Shown: one piece after another, positions 44,092 to 52,571 of the stretch
Layout of the letters: each line of letters begins with the position of its first letter
Position numbering within the stretch: the stretch's first letter is position 1
From: Bacteroidia bacterium
Lineage (GTDB): Bacteria > Bacteroidota > Bacteroidia > Flavobacteriales_D > Sanyastnellaceae
Direction: 5' to 3'
Length of the DNA stretch: 64,000 nt
NCBI GenBank assembly: GCA_030427925.1
Contig: JAUICJ010000014.1
Span: forward strand, 1-64,000
Position numbers and translations under genes: made by a program
Notes under the pieces: model-generated
What the model saw: the letters and a program-made list of their open reading frames with translations, nothing else
Databases searched by the model: none
Told to the model about the DNA's origin: nothing

Positions 44092-45846
44092 ATGGAATCA
44101 GTAGAAACAGCAATGACGATGGACAACGTGGAATTGGAACAGCAGGTGCGGGCGCGGGCCGCGGAATGGATGCAGGCGCCGTTTGATGAGGAAACGCAAG
44201 CGGCGGTGCGCGAATTGGTGGAGGCCGGAGGCGAGCCGCTGACGGAGGCGTTTTACACCGAGCTGGAATTTGGGACCGGGGGGTTGCGTGGGGTGATGGG
44301 CGTGGGCACGAATCGCATGAATGCGTACACGGTGGGCCAGGCGTCCCAGGGTTTGGCCCGCTACCTGCTGAGCCAAATCCCAGCCGCCGAAGCCGCCATC
44401 GCGATCGCCCACGACTCGCGCCTCAACAGCCCGGAATTCGCCCGCGTCGCGGCAGAAGTCTTCGCGGCGCACGGCATCAAAGCCTACCTCTACGACGGCC
44501 TGCGTCCCACGCCCCAACTGTCCTTCACCGTGCGCGAGCTGGGCTGCACGGCGGGCATCGTCCTGACGGCCAGCCACAACCCGAAGGAATACAACGGCTA
44601 CAAGGTGTACTGGGCGGATGGAGGCCAAATCGTCCCGCCGCAAGACGCCGGCATCATCGCCGAAGTGCGGTCCGTCGCGCTGACTGAAATCCAGCGCTCC
44701 CCGGGTTCCGAGCTCATCGTGCCCATCGGCGCCGAGCTCGACGCGGCCTTCGAACGGTACGTGCTGGGCTTGCGGCTCGATGCGGATTTGTTGGCGAACG
44801 GCTCGGATTTGAAGCTCGTCTACACGCCGCTGCACGGCACGGGGGCGGTTTCGGTGACCCCCGCCCTGCGCGCCGCCGGTTTCCGGAACGTCGCTGTCGT
44901 GCCCGAGCAAGCCGAGCCGGACGGGAATTTCCCGACGGTTCACAGTCCCAACCCGGAAGAGGGTGCTGCGCTCGAAGCGGCGATTGCCTTGGCGAAGTCG
45001 AACGGTGCGCAACTCGTTCTCGGGACCGATCCGGACTCGGACCGCGTCGGCATCGCGGTGCGCCAGCCCGATGGTGCGTTCCGGTTGCTGAACGGCAACG
45101 AAACGGGGGCGCTGTTGGTGGATTACGTGTTGCGGGGTTTGGCCTCAGCGGGCCGCATGCCGGAGCATCCCTTCGTGGCGAAGACCATTGTGACCTCGGA
45201 GCTCATGGCGGAAATCGCCCGGCACCGCGGCATCGAAGTGGTCGAGACGCTCACCGGCTTCAAATGGATTGCTGCGGCCATTCGCGAGCGGGAAGGCCAG
45301 TCGCAGTTCGTGGTGGGCGGCGAGGAGAGCTACGGATACATGATCGGCGACCGGGTGCGCGACAAGGACGCGGTGGCGAGTGCGTGCTTGATTGCGGAAG
45401 TGGCGCATGCGTGCGGCGGTGACCTGCTCGGCGAGTTGCGCCGCATTCACCAGGAGGTCGGTGCGTACAAGGAGGCGTTGGTGTCCCAAACCCTGCAAGG
45501 TCGCGCTGGAAAACAAGCCATCGCGAACCGCATGGAAGGGTTCCGCTCGAGTCCACCCGAATCCCTCGCGGGAGAATCGGTGGTGGAGCTGCGCGATTAC
45601 CGGGATGGCGTCGTGCGGGATTTGGTTTCGGGAGCCGACCGGCCGACGGGATTGCCCGCCTCCAACGTCATCCAGTTCGTCACGGCTGAGGGGGCCATCG
45701 TCACCGCTCGTCCGAGCGGCACCGAGCCGAAAATCAAGTTCTACTTTTCCGTTCGCGCAACGCCCGAAGCCGCGCGCGCCGACTACGAAGGCACCATGCA
45801 GGACTTGGAGGCGCGCATCGAAGCGCTCAAGGCCGCGTTCGTCTGA
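44092..45846 (+). CDS. phosphoglucomutase/phosphomannomutase
   Basis: A 584-residue alpha-D-phosphohexomutase. The phosphoserine loop TASHNPKEYNGYK, the metal loop GTDPDSDRVGIAV, the sugar-binding GGEESYGYM and the C-terminal phosphate loop RPSGTEPKIKFY are all present. It interconverts hexose 1- and 6-phosphates and can feed the glucose 1-phosphate used by RfbA. The ATG directly follows the rfbD stop; the ATGs at 44113 and 44119 are alternatives. Confidence 0.95.
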   Translation: MESVETAMTMDNVELEQQVRARAAEWMQAPFDEETQAAVRELVEAGGEPLTEAFYTELEFGTGGLRGVMGVGTNRMNAYTVGQASQGLARYLLSQIPAAEAAIAIAHDSRLNSPEFARVAAEVFAAHGIKAYLYDGLRPTPQLSFTVRELGCTAGIVLTASHNPKEYNGYKVYWADGGQIVPPQDAGIIAEVRSVALTEIQRSPGSELIVPIGAELDAAFERYVLGLRLDADLLANGSDLKLVYTPLHGTGAVSVTPALRAAGFRNVAVVPEQAEPDGNFPTVHSPNPEEGAALEAAIALAKSNGAQLVLGTDPDSDRVGIAVRQPDGAFRLLNGNETGALLVDYVLRGLASAGRMPEHPFVAKTIVTSELMAEIARHRGIEVVETLTGFKWIAAAIREREGQSQFVVGGEESYGYMIGDRVRDKDAVASACLIAEVAHACGGDLLGELRRIHQEVGAYKEALVSQTLQGRAGKQAIANRMEGFRSSPPESLAGESVVELRDYRDGVVRDLVSGADRPTGLPASNVIQFVTAEGAIVTARPSGTEPKIKFYFSVRATPEAARADYEGTMQDLEARIEALKAAFV

Positions 45847-46437
45847 TCAGCGGTTCGGGATTGCGTCCCGGAGTTCGTCCGCGCCTTCGCGCAGGTGCTC
45901 CAATCCGTCTTCTGCCTGTTCGCGGGCGCGTTCGAGGAAGCCTTTTTGGCTCATTTCTGGAACCAACCACGCCGCCGCATCCGACACCACCGGATACAGC
46001 ACCGCGTGCTTCACCTGCTCCTTCGGCAGCCATTCGTCCTTGCCGAAAGCCAGGTTGAGGAAGTAAATCACGACGCTGAGGAACAGGCCCATTTTCACCA
46101 AACCAAACAGCGCTCCAAGCCCCTTGTTCACCAACCCCAACGCGACCAAATCCACGGCCTTTTCAATGACTTTCCCCAGCAAATAAACGGCCACAAGCAC
46201 CGCGGCAAAGGCGATGAGGAACCCGATTCCGTGCAGCGTAGACGCTTTCAAATCCCACGAATCCGCAAGCGATTCGGCCACGCGGTCGGCGCCGTGATAG
46301 CCGGCAAACAAGCCGGCCACCAACCCCACCAGCGTTGCGATTTCGATGATGAGCCCTTTGCGAAATCCACGCCAAGCCGCCAACAACAGGGGAATGGCGA
46401 TGATGAGGTCGATGGCGTTCCACGTCATTTCTTCCAT
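45847..46437 (-). CDS. CvpA family membrane protein
   Basis: A 196-residue protein with four hydrophobic helices and the CvpA layout (NAIDLIIAIPLLLAAWRGFRKGLIIE near the start, GLGALFGLVKMGLFLSVVIY later), ending in a charged amphipathic tail. CvpA was first linked to colicin V export, but its general role is unclear. It is convergent with the mutase (0 bp between the ends). The start at 46437 is supported by a box 4 nt upstream. Confidence 0.88.
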   Translation of the reverse strand: MEEMTWNAIDLIIAIPLLLAAWRGFRKGLIIEIATLVGLVAGLFAGYHGADRVAESLADSWDLKASTLHGIGFLIAFAAVLVAVYLLGKVIEKAVDLVALGLVNKGLGALFGLVKMGLFLSVVIYFLNLAFGKDEWLPKEQVKHAVLYPVVSDAAAWLVPEMSQKGFLERAREQAEDGLEHLREGADELRDAIPNR

Positions 46438-46441
46438 GCCA

Positions 46442-46449
46442 TGAAGGTA
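46442..46449 (-). promoter_or_regulatory. -7-like box of the CvpA gene
   Basis: TACCTTCA on the minus strand, then TGGC and the ATG at 46437. It has two mismatches from TAnnTTTG but the leaderless 4-nt spacing. Confidence 0.4.
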
Positions 46450-46491
46450 AGCGAACTTTGTGGCCATCTTGCGGTTTCCAAACCGCATCCC

Positions 46492-46968
46492 ATGTTCACC
46501 CTGCGCCCCGCTACCGCCGCCGACGCTTCCTCGCTGCACGCCCTCATCGTAGAACTTGCCGTTTACGAACGGGAGCCGAATGCCGTGGAGGTGACTCCGG
46601 AAGACCTGGTGAGGGATGGCTTCGGGGAGCGTCCGGGGTTTGGGGCCTTTGTGGTGGAGGACGAGGCGAACGGCGTGTTCGGGATGGCCTTGTATTACGA
46701 GAAGTACAGCACGTGGAAAGGGCGGTGCCTTTACCTGGAGGACTTGGTGGTGACGGAATCCCAACGCGGTCGGGGAGCGGGGCTTGCGTTGTTCAAAGCG
46801 GTGGCCTCACGCGCAGCGGAACAGGGGTGCCGCCGCATGGAATGGCAGGTGCTGGAGTGGAACGAGCCGTCCATTGCGTTCTATCGCGGACTTGGGGCGG
46901 AATTGGATTCGACGTGGTGGAATGGAAGGCTGACCGGGGCAACGCTTGCTCGATTTGCAAAGGAATGA
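46492..46968 (+). CDS. GNAT family N-acetyltransferase
   Basis: A 158-residue acetyl-CoA-dependent transferase. The acetyl-CoA loop QRGRGAGLALF, LYLEDLVV before it, and WQVLEWNEPSIAFYRGLGAE after it resemble the diamine/spermidine acetyltransferase subgroup. The actual substrate is unknown. It starts at 46492 with a short leader and is followed by the candidate small RNA. Confidence 0.88.
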   Translation: MFTLRPATAADASSLHALIVELAVYEREPNAVEVTPEDLVRDGFGERPGFGAFVVEDEANGVFGMALYYEKYSTWKGRCLYLEDLVVTESQRGRGAGLALFKAVASRAAEQGCRRMEWQVLEWNEPSIAFYRGLGAELDSTWWNGRLTGATLARFAKE

Positions 46969-46978
46969 CGCCCATTCG

Positions 46979-47008
46979 TTGGATTCGGGGATTTTTTTCT
47001 TAACATTG
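46979..47008 (+). promoter_or_regulatory. promoter of the candidate small RNA
   Basis: TTG at 46979-46981, a 19-nt spacer, and TAACATTG at 47001-47008, one mismatch from TAnnTTTG. There is no open frame downstream that fits it. Confidence 0.5.
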
Positions 47009-47012
47009 GAAC

Positions 47013-47118
47013 GCCAGCGGATTGGTCTCCCTGGTGTGGTAGCGAACGACCGGCCCGAAAGGGGTGGGTTGTTCAGTTCAATGTCAAGTGGAGCGGGACG
47101 TCGTCCCGCTCTTCTTTT
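47013..47118 (+). ncRNA. candidate structured small RNA
   Basis: About 105 nt between a promoter and a strong terminator without a convincing reading frame. Three hairpins are visible: CCAG...CTGG at 47014-47034; GAAC-GACC pairing with GGGTTGTTC around a GAAA-type loop at 47044-47074; and a terminator at 47091-47111 with GAGCGGGA pairing with TCCCGCTC, then TTCTTTTT. It is not SRP RNA or tmRNA by the conserved motifs I know. It could instead be a long 3' end of the acetyltransferase mRNA. Confidence 0.5.
47091..47118 (+). terminator. intrinsic terminator of the candidate small RNA
   Basis: GAGCGGGA, loop CGTCG, TCCCGCTC, then TTCTTTTT; a perfect 8-bp stem. Confidence 0.8.
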
Positions 47119-47132
47119 TCCAAGCGGAAACG

Positions 47133-47162
47133 AAAAAAGCCACCTCAACGGGTGGCTTTTTT
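47133..47162. terminator. bidirectional intrinsic terminator
   Basis: Six A, GCCACC, loop TCAACG, GGTGGC, six T. It is symmetrical, so it can stop the plus-strand RNA and the convergent DUF2795 transcript. Confidence 0.85.
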
Positions 47163-47178
47163 CAGGAGGTTCCGTTCG

Positions 47179-47400
47179 TCAGTATTCGTCTTCGTTGAAG
47201 AAGAAGTCCTCTTTCGAAGGGTAATCCGGCCAGATGTCTTCGATGGTTTCGAAAGCATCGCCTTCGTCTTCCAATTGTTGCAGGTTCTCCACCACCTCAA
47301 GGGGCGCACCGGTACGGAGTGCGAAATCGATGAGCTCATCTTTCGTGGCGGGCCAAGGGGCGTCCTCCAAGTAGGAGGCCAATTCGAGTGTCCAATACAT
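47179..47400 (-). CDS. DUF2795 domain protein
   Basis: A 73-residue very acidic protein (MYWTLELASYLEDAPWPAT start, tail ending FFFNEDEY). It matches the short DUF2795 proteins widespread in Bacteroidota, whose function is unknown. There is no signal peptide or membrane helix. It is monocistronic, with a strong promoter containing a palindrome and a bidirectional terminator just after its stop. Confidence 0.85.
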   Translation of the reverse strand: MYWTLELASYLEDAPWPATKDELIDFALRTGAPLEVVENLQQLEDEGDAFETIEDIWPDYPSKEDFFFNEDEY

Positions 47401-47437
47401 GGCAAACGTGTTAGCGAATCATCGCGATTTCAGCGCG

Positions 47438-47467
47438 CAAAAATAGACGAATCAACTTGCTATGCAA
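47438..47467 (-). promoter_or_regulatory. promoter of the DUF2795 gene
   Basis: On the minus strand TTG (47467-47465), a 19-nt spacer, TATTTTTG (47445-47438), an exact TAnnTTTG match. The leader is about 30 nt. Confidence 0.65.
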
Positions 47468-47469
47468 GT
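47455..47469. promoter_or_regulatory. palindromic operator-like site over the -33 element
   Basis: ACTTGC, TAT, GCAAGT: a perfect 6-bp inverted repeat. On the minus strand its first half contains the TTG of the DUF2795 promoter, so a bound regulator would block polymerase. Confidence 0.5.
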
Positions 47470-47520
47470 CCCATTCGAATTCGATAACGGATGGGGAGGG
47501 CAAAAGGTTTCGCCGAGAAC

Positions 47521-48063
47521 TCATTTGGTCCATAAAACCTCCTCGGTGCCCGTCTGCAAGCTGAGCCACCGGCTCCAAACGAAGAACACGTCGCTCAGCC
47601 GATTGAGGTAGGAGGGGATGGTGCTCGGCACGTCGGAAACGCGCGCGAGGGCCACCACGCGCCGTTCTGCTCGGCGGCTCACCGTGCGGCAGACGTGCGC
47701 CGCGGCCACGGCCGGGTGACCGCCGGGCAGGATGAAAGAACGCAGTTCCGGGAGCTGGGCATCCCGTTCGTCCATCCACTGCTCCATTTCGGCAATCCGC
47801 CCTTCTGGCAAAGCGGGAAGGTGCTGGGCCATTTCAGGATCCACGGTGGCCAGGTGGCTGCCGAGGTTGAACAGGTCGTTCTGCAAGGTGCGCAGCCACG
47901 GTCGATCCTCCGAGCATGCCGGGTGCTCACCCAGCATGCCCACCACCGCGTTGAGCTCGTCCAGAGTGCCGTACGCTTCAAGCCGCAAGTCGTCCTTGTT
48001 CACCCGTTGGCCGCCAAAGAGGGCCGTTGTTCCATCGTCTCCAGTCCGCGTGTAGATGCGCAT
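47521..48063 (-). CDS. PduO-type cob(I)alamin adenosyltransferase
   Basis: A 180-residue enzyme that makes adenosylcobalamin from ATP and cob(I)alamin. The N-terminal RTGDDGTTALFGG (ATP site), the EAYGTLDELNA segment and the C-terminal YLNRLSDVFFVWSRW are the PduO signatures. Adenosylcobalamin is the cofactor of methylmalonyl-CoA mutase, and the epimerase of that route is at 62249. A TAATTTCG box on the minus strand at 48090-48083 is a likely promoter. Confidence 0.93.
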   Translation of the reverse strand: MRIYTRTGDDGTTALFGGQRVNKDDLRLEAYGTLDELNAVVGMLGEHPACSEDRPWLRTLQNDLFNLGSHLATVDPEMAQHLPALPEGRIAEMEQWMDERDAQLPELRSFILPGGHPAVAAAHVCRTVSRRAERRVVALARVSDVPSTIPSYLNRLSDVFFVWSRWLSLQTGTEEVLWTK

Positions 48064-48109
48064 GTCTCAATCTTTGTGAAGTCGAAATTAGGAACACCGC
48101 GGGGAATCC

Positions 48110-48117
48110 TACCTTTG
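48110..48117 (+). promoter_or_regulatory. -7 promoter box of the dCMP deaminase gene
   Basis: TACCTTTG, an exact TAnnTTTG match, 20 nt before the TTG start at 48138. Confidence 0.55.
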
Positions 48118-48137
48118 GGCTGTAAAAAACGAACGAC

Positions 48138-48617
48138 TTGAACCGTATCCCTTCCGATTCTGAGAAACAGAGGCGCTATGATCACGCGTACATGCGCATG
48201 GCGGCGGAGTGGGCGCAATTGTCGCATTGCCAGCGCAAGCAGGTGGGGGCGCTCATCGTCAAGGATCGGATGATCATTGCAGATGGGTTCAATGGGTCGC
48301 CTTCCGGGTTTCCGAACCCGTGCGAGGACGAGGCGGGCAACACGCACTGGTATGTGCTGCACGCCGAGGCGAATGCGATCACGAAGTTGGCTCGGTCGAA
48401 CAACGCTTCGGTGGGAGCTACACTGTACATCACGTTGTCGCCGTGCCGCGAATGCACGAAGCTGATTCACCAGGCGGGCATCAAGCGGGTTGTTTACCGG
48501 GACGCTTACAAGGACGTGAGCGGTTTGGCCTTTCTGGAGAGTGCTGGGGTGGAAGTGGTGCACTTGCCGGTGATGGATGAAGCATGGATTGAACCGACGA
48601 CGGAGCATGGCTGTTGA
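48138..48617 (+). CDS. dCMP deaminase (ComEB family)
   Basis: A 159-residue zinc deaminase that turns dCMP into dUMP for thymidylate synthesis. The zinc and catalytic motifs are LHAEANA (His, Glu) and SPCRECTKLI (two Cys); the substrate loop KQVGALIVKDRMIIADGFNGSPSGF is conserved. The start is a TTG at 48138, chosen because homologues have about 15 residues before the AYMRMA block and the next ATG is inside it. It overlaps the S41 protease gene by 11 bp. Confidence 0.92.
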   Translation: MNRIPSDSEKQRRYDHAYMRMAAEWAQLSHCQRKQVGALIVKDRMIIADGFNGSPSGFPNPCEDEAGNTHWYVLHAEANAITKLARSNNASVGATLYITLSPCRECTKLIHQAGIKRVVYRDAYKDVSGLAFLESAGVEVVHLPVMDEAWIEPTTEHGC

Positions 48618-50262
48618 ACCCCCCATGGAACCGCGCACACGCCCCTCTTGGACGCCGTTGGCGTTTTCTGCCGTGCTGGTGATGGGGATTTGGATCGGCA
48701 TGGGCATGGAAAGTGGGGATGCACGTTCCGCGTTGCTCGGCCGTGGCGGCGAGCGGGGACGCCTGGTCCACGTGTTGGATCGGATTGAGGCGACCTACGT
48801 GGATCCGGTGATGCGGGAGGAGTTGGAGACCATCGCGTTGGAGGCGATTTTGGAAGAACTCGATCCGCATTCGTATTACTTCAGCGAGGAAGAGTTGGCC
48901 GCGATGGCCGAGCCAATGGAGGGCAATTTCGAAGGCATCGGGGTGGAATTCATCATCCAAGACGACACCTTGATGGTGCTCAACGCCATTGCGGGCGGGC
49001 CGTCGGAAGCGGCGGGAATTGCGGCGGGTGACCGCATCGTGCAGGTGGACAGTGCGGAGATTTCCGGGCCGGATTTGACGAATGCGGAGGTGATGCGCCT
49101 GTTGAAAGGGCCGCGCGGCACGGAGGTGCGCTTGGGCTTGTTGCGGCGGAATGAGCCGTTCGAGGTGGTCATTGAGCGCGATCGAATTCCGATCCACAGC
49201 GTGGTCGCGGCGTTGCCCGTTTCGGACCAAACCGGATACATCAAAGTCATCCGATTCGCCCAAAACACCTTCGACGAATTCTCTGCCGCCATGGAGGAGC
49301 TGGACCGCGCGGGCTGCAACCAAGTCGTCATCGATTTGCGGGGCAACGGGGGGGGGTACCTGAATGCCGTCATTCCCATGGTGGAAGGGTTTTTGGAGCG
49401 AGGCGCCCCGATTGTGTACACGGAGGGGGTCCATTCTCCGCGCCGCGACTACCGCGCCGGTCGAACGGGATCTTGGGCTGATTGGGATGTCGCTGTGCTG
49501 ATCGACGAGTCTTCCGCTTCGGCGAGCGAAATTTTTGCGGGGGCGATTCAGGACAACGACCGCGGCATTGTGGTCGGGCGCCGCAGCTTTGGCAAGGGGT
49601 TGGTTCAGGAGGAATTCGGCATTCCAGAGGCGGGGGCGTTGCGCCTTACGGTAGCCCGCTTCCACACGCCCACTGGACGGGCCATCCAAAAGCCGTACTC
49701 GGATTACGAAGACGACTTCACGCTGCGGTACGAACGCGGAGAATTGTTTCACGAGGACAGCATTCCCTTCATGGATTCCCTCCGGTACGAAACCCCTGCC
49801 GGGCGGGTCGTCTACGGCGGTGGCGGCATCGCTCCGGACTTCTTCGTGGCGTACGATACGACCGGAACATCGGATTGGCTCGGTGAGGTGAATTGGTGGG
49901 GGCTGGTGCGCGACGTGGCCTTTGAATACGTCGACGCACAGCGAGGTGCCTTGCAATCGGGCTCGAAGGGTGAGCACGCCGATGCGGCCTTGGAGCTGCT
50001 GCTGGATCGGGCTCACGAGTGGGGAATCGCGGGCGGACCGGCGCCGGGGGCGGAATTGGATTTGGTTCGCCGGCGGTTGTGGTCCCAAATTGTGCGCAAC
50101 TTAGACGGCGAATCGGCTTACTACGAATCCCTTTTGGAAGACGACATCACCTGCCAGCGTGCGGTGGAGTTGCTGAAAAATGCCTCGGCGTGGGTCGTGG
50201 TGAATGGGAAAGTGGTTTTGGCCCATCAACAAACAGAACACGTTCAATCAGATCACATTTAA
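48607..50262 (+). CDS. S41 family C-terminal processing peptidase
   Basis: A 551-residue protease with an N-terminal membrane anchor or signal (about 16-32), a PDZ domain (about 95-180, EGIGVEF and GGPSEAAGIAAGDRI), and the S41 core. The nucleophile serine lies in SSASASEIFAGA and the lysine in RSFGKGLVQ. It has a long C-terminal part beyond the usual Ctp core (about 380-551). It acts in the periplasm on C-termini of exported proteins. The start overlaps the deaminase stop; a longer in-frame reading from 48577 is less likely. Confidence 0.92.
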   Translation: MAVEPPMEPRTRPSWTPLAFSAVLVMGIWIGMGMESGDARSALLGRGGERGRLVHVLDRIEATYVDPVMREELETIALEAILEELDPHSYYFSEEELAAMAEPMEGNFEGIGVEFIIQDDTLMVLNAIAGGPSEAAGIAAGDRIVQVDSAEISGPDLTNAEVMRLLKGPRGTEVRLGLLRRNEPFEVVIERDRIPIHSVVAALPVSDQTGYIKVIRFAQNTFDEFSAAMEELDRAGCNQVVIDLRGNGGGYLNAVIPMVEGFLERGAPIVYTEGVHSPRRDYRAGRTGSWADWDVAVLIDESSASASEIFAGAIQDNDRGIVVGRRSFGKGLVQEEFGIPEAGALRLTVARFHTPTGRAIQKPYSDYEDDFTLRYERGELFHEDSIPFMDSLRYETPAGRVVYGGGGIAPDFFVAYDTTGTSDWLGEVNWWGLVRDVAFEYVDAQRGALQSGSKGEHADAALELLLDRAHEWGIAGGPAPGAELDLVRRRLWSQIVRNLDGESAYYESLLEDDITCQRAVELLKNASAWVVVNGKVVLAHQQTEHVQSDHI

Positions 50263-50274
50263 TCCATCAACAAC

Positions 50275-50880
50275 ATGGCTTTCGAACTCCCTCAATTGCC
50301 CTACGCATACGACGCGCTGGAACCGCACATCGACGCGCGGACCATGGAAATTCACCACGGCAAGCACCACGCGGGCTACACGAACAACCTGAACGCGGCC
50401 ATCGCTGGAACGGAAATGGAAGGCAAGTCCATCGGTGACTTGTTGGCGCATCACTCCGACCATGCGGCCGTTCGCAACAACGGGGGCGGTTACTACAACC
50501 ACGACCTCTTCTGGAAGGTCATGTCACCGAACGGTGGCGGTGTGCCCAGCGGCGACTTGGCTGCAGCGATCGACAGCGACCTCGGGGGCTTCGACGCCTT
50601 CAAGGACGCGTTCTCAAAGGCGGCTGCGACCCGCTTTGGTTCGGGATGGGCGTGGTTGTGCGTGAAGGATGGCAAGTTGGAAGTTTGCTCTTCCGCGAAC
50701 CAGGACAACCCGCTGATGCCCGGAGTGGGCTGCGGTGGCACGCCCATTTTGGGCTTGGACGTGTGGGAGCACGCGTACTACCTGAACTACCAAAACCGCC
50801 GTCCCGATTACATCGGCGCCTTCTTCAACGTCATCAACTGGGAAGAAGTGTCGGCGCGTTACGCAGCAGCGAAGGGGTGA
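50275..50880 (+). CDS. Fe/Mn superoxide dismutase
   Basis: A 201-residue SOD. The metal ligands lie in EIHHGKHH (first His), YYNHDLFW (second His) and [12 protein letters not shown] (Asp and third His). The GGGYYNH context and [10 protein letters not shown] with Gln-Asp are more like manganese or cambialistic enzymes than iron enzymes. There is no signal peptide, so it is cytoplasmic. Its stop overlaps the ispD GTG start (GTGA). Confidence 0.94.
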   Translation: MAFELPQLPYAYDALEPHIDARTMEIHHGKHHAGYTNNLNAAIAGTEMEGKSIGDLLAHHSDHAAVRNNGGGYYNHDLFWKVMSPNGGGVPSGDLAAAIDSDLGGFDAFKDAFSKAAATRFGSGWAWLCVKDGKLEVCSSANQDNPLMPGVGCGGTPILGLDVWEHAYYLNYQNRRPDYIGAFFNVINWEEVSARYAAAKG

Positions 50881-51548
50881 ACCAGCACCTGATCGTCGTT
50901 GCTGGGGGCACGGGCACGCGGATGCAGGCCCCCACGGCGAAGCAATTCATTGCGTTGGAGGGTCTGCCACTCTTGTGGTGGACCCTTCGGCGTTTCCGCG
51001 AGGCATTGGGCGATGCCTTGCCGGTCACGCTGGTGTTGTACCCCGGGTTGTTCGATGAATTCGCCGTGCTTGAAGCCCAACACGGCCCCGCGGGCATCAC
51101 CCGCATCGTCCCTGGAGGTGCCGAGCGCTTTCACAGCGTTCAGGCCGGCTTGGCCGAACTCCCCGATCACGGCGTGGTCGGCATCCACGACGCGGTCCGC
51201 CCCTTCCCGGACGTCTCCGTCATCCGGTCCTGCTTCGCGTCCGCCGCTTCAACCGGCGGCGCCATCCCCGTCGTCCCCGTCAAGGACAGCATCCGCGACC
51301 TTCACGCCGGCCCGCTGGAACGCGCCTCCCTTCGCGCCGTCCAAACCCCCCAGTGCTTCGACCTCGCCCGGCTCAAGCCCGCCTACGCCGTTCCCTACGA
51401 AGACCGGTTCACCGACGACGCAAGCGTCTTCGAAGCCGCCGGCCACCCCGTGGAACTCGTGCCCGGCAACTCCCACAACATCAAAATCACCACCCCCGAA
51501 GACCTGCTCGTCGCCCGCGCGTTCCTGCAGTCCGAAGGCGGTCACTGA
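50877..51548 (+). CDS. ispD: 2-C-methyl-D-erythritol 4-phosphate cytidylyltransferase
   Basis: A 223-residue enzyme of the MEP isoprenoid pathway. The [18 protein letters not shown] signature binds [19 protein letters not shown] and RAVQTPQCF follow. The start is a GTG at 50877 overlapping the SOD stop. The longer in-frame reading upstream is a shadow of the SOD gene. The pathway supplies the precursors used by UppS and the prenyl synthase elsewhere in the window. Its 3' end overlaps the convergent CPBP gene by 7 bp. Confidence 0.94.
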   Translation: MNQHLIVVAGGTGTRMQAPTAKQFIALEGLPLLWWTLRRFREALGDALPVTLVLYPGLFDEFAVLEAQHGPAGITRIVPGGAERFHSVQAGLAELPDHGVVGIHDAVRPFPDVSVIRSCFASAASTGGAIPVVPVKDSIRDLHAGPLERASLRAVQTPQCFDLARLKPAYAVPYEDRFTDDASVFEAAGHPVELVPGNSHNIKITTPEDLLVARAFLQSEGGH

Positions 51549-52498
51549 ACCCGCTCGACGTAGCGTTTCGCCGCTTCCGACCAGTTCGCCAACCGCCGCA
51601 TCGCCCACCACGTCACCACCAACCCCACCGCACAGGCCGCCGCCAGCCCGAAATCCTGTGCCTCCCAAGGTCCGCTCGCGTTCAATTCCTGCTGAATCCA
51701 TTCCTTCCCGTAAAGCTTCGCCTGCACCACGGTCCCCGCATTGTTCACAAAGTGCGCCATGACCGCAGGCCAAATCGAGCCGCTCCACACCACCAAGTAC
51801 CCCAAGCCTGCCCCGATGAACATCCGCGGGAGGAACCCGTGGAACTGCATGTGAATGGCGCTGAAAATCGCCGCCCCCAGCCAAATCCCCACGTGCAAAC
51901 GTCGCGTGCTCCGAACGAAGATGGGCTGGAATACGCTGCGAAACGCCAACTCCTCACACAGCCCCGGCAACACCGCGACCGCCACAAGCACTGCCCACGT
52001 TGCCCCCATCCCCGGGCGGGTCAACAAGGCTTCCGTGGTCTCGGCGGCCAACGCCTCATAATGGTCGGCCAGCAAGCGCATCGATTCAGGCAATGCCCCC
52101 ATGAGCCATTGGTTCAACCGGTGGGTCAAATCCAACACCGGGGTCGCACTCAATGTGCCGAGCGCCGCCAGCCCGAGCCATGTCCACAAGGCGCCCTGCG
52201 GTTTGCGCAACCCCATGCCATCGAGTCGCGCCCGCCCAAACAACGCCGCAAACAACATCGCCGCCCCGCCGAAAGCGATGAGCTGGTTGAGCCCGTTCAC
52301 CACGATGTTGGCCTGGAACCCCGCATCGCTGCTTGGTCGCCCCGCCACATTCAACGCCTCCTCGAACGAAATGCCGTTGGCCCCAGAAACGATCACCATC
52401 CCCACAAAGACGGCCACCGCCATCCCCGTCAAAATCATCGACCCGAAGAAAACGGCTTGCAACCACGGGTTCATTCCTTCAAATGCCTTGCGAATCAT
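51542..52498 (-). CDS. CPBP family intramembrane metalloprotease
   Basis: A 318-residue membrane protein with about eight helices. The Abi/CPBP motifs are present: GLCEELAFRSVFQPIF (EExxxR), FSAIHMQFHGFLPRMFIGAGLG (first His block) and AVMAHFVNNAG (HxxxN). In bacteria some members process membrane proteins or give bacteriocin immunity; the target here is unknown. The start is at 52498; upstream in-frame sequence shadows dus. Confidence 0.9.
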   Translation of the reverse strand: MIRKAFEGMNPWLQAVFFGSMILTGMAVAVFVGMVIVSGANGISFEEALNVAGRPSSDAGFQANIVVNGLNQLIAFGGAAMLFAALFGRARLDGMGLRKPQGALWTWLGLAALGTLSATPVLDLTHRLNQWLMGALPESMRLLADHYEALAAETTEALLTRPGMGATWAVLVAVAVLPGLCEELAFRSVFQPIFVRSTRRLHVGIWLGAAIFSAIHMQFHGFLPRMFIGAGLGYLVVWSGSIWPAVMAHFVNNAGTVVQAKLYGKEWIQQELNASGPWEAQDFGLAAACAVGLVVTWWAMRRLANWSEAAKRYVERVQ

Positions 52499-52501
52499 GC
52501 G

Positions 52502-52509
52502 TAATTTTG
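52502..52509 (+). promoter_or_regulatory. -7 promoter box of the dus gene
   Basis: TAATTTTG, an exact TAnnTTTG match, in the 73-bp divergent gap; leader of about 57 nt before the ATG at 52572. Confidence 0.5.
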
Positions 52510-52571
52510 TCGAGCGGTCTGAGGCGGAGGACGTTCCTCCGATTTCGCCGCAAGTTCGCAAGAATTCCACG

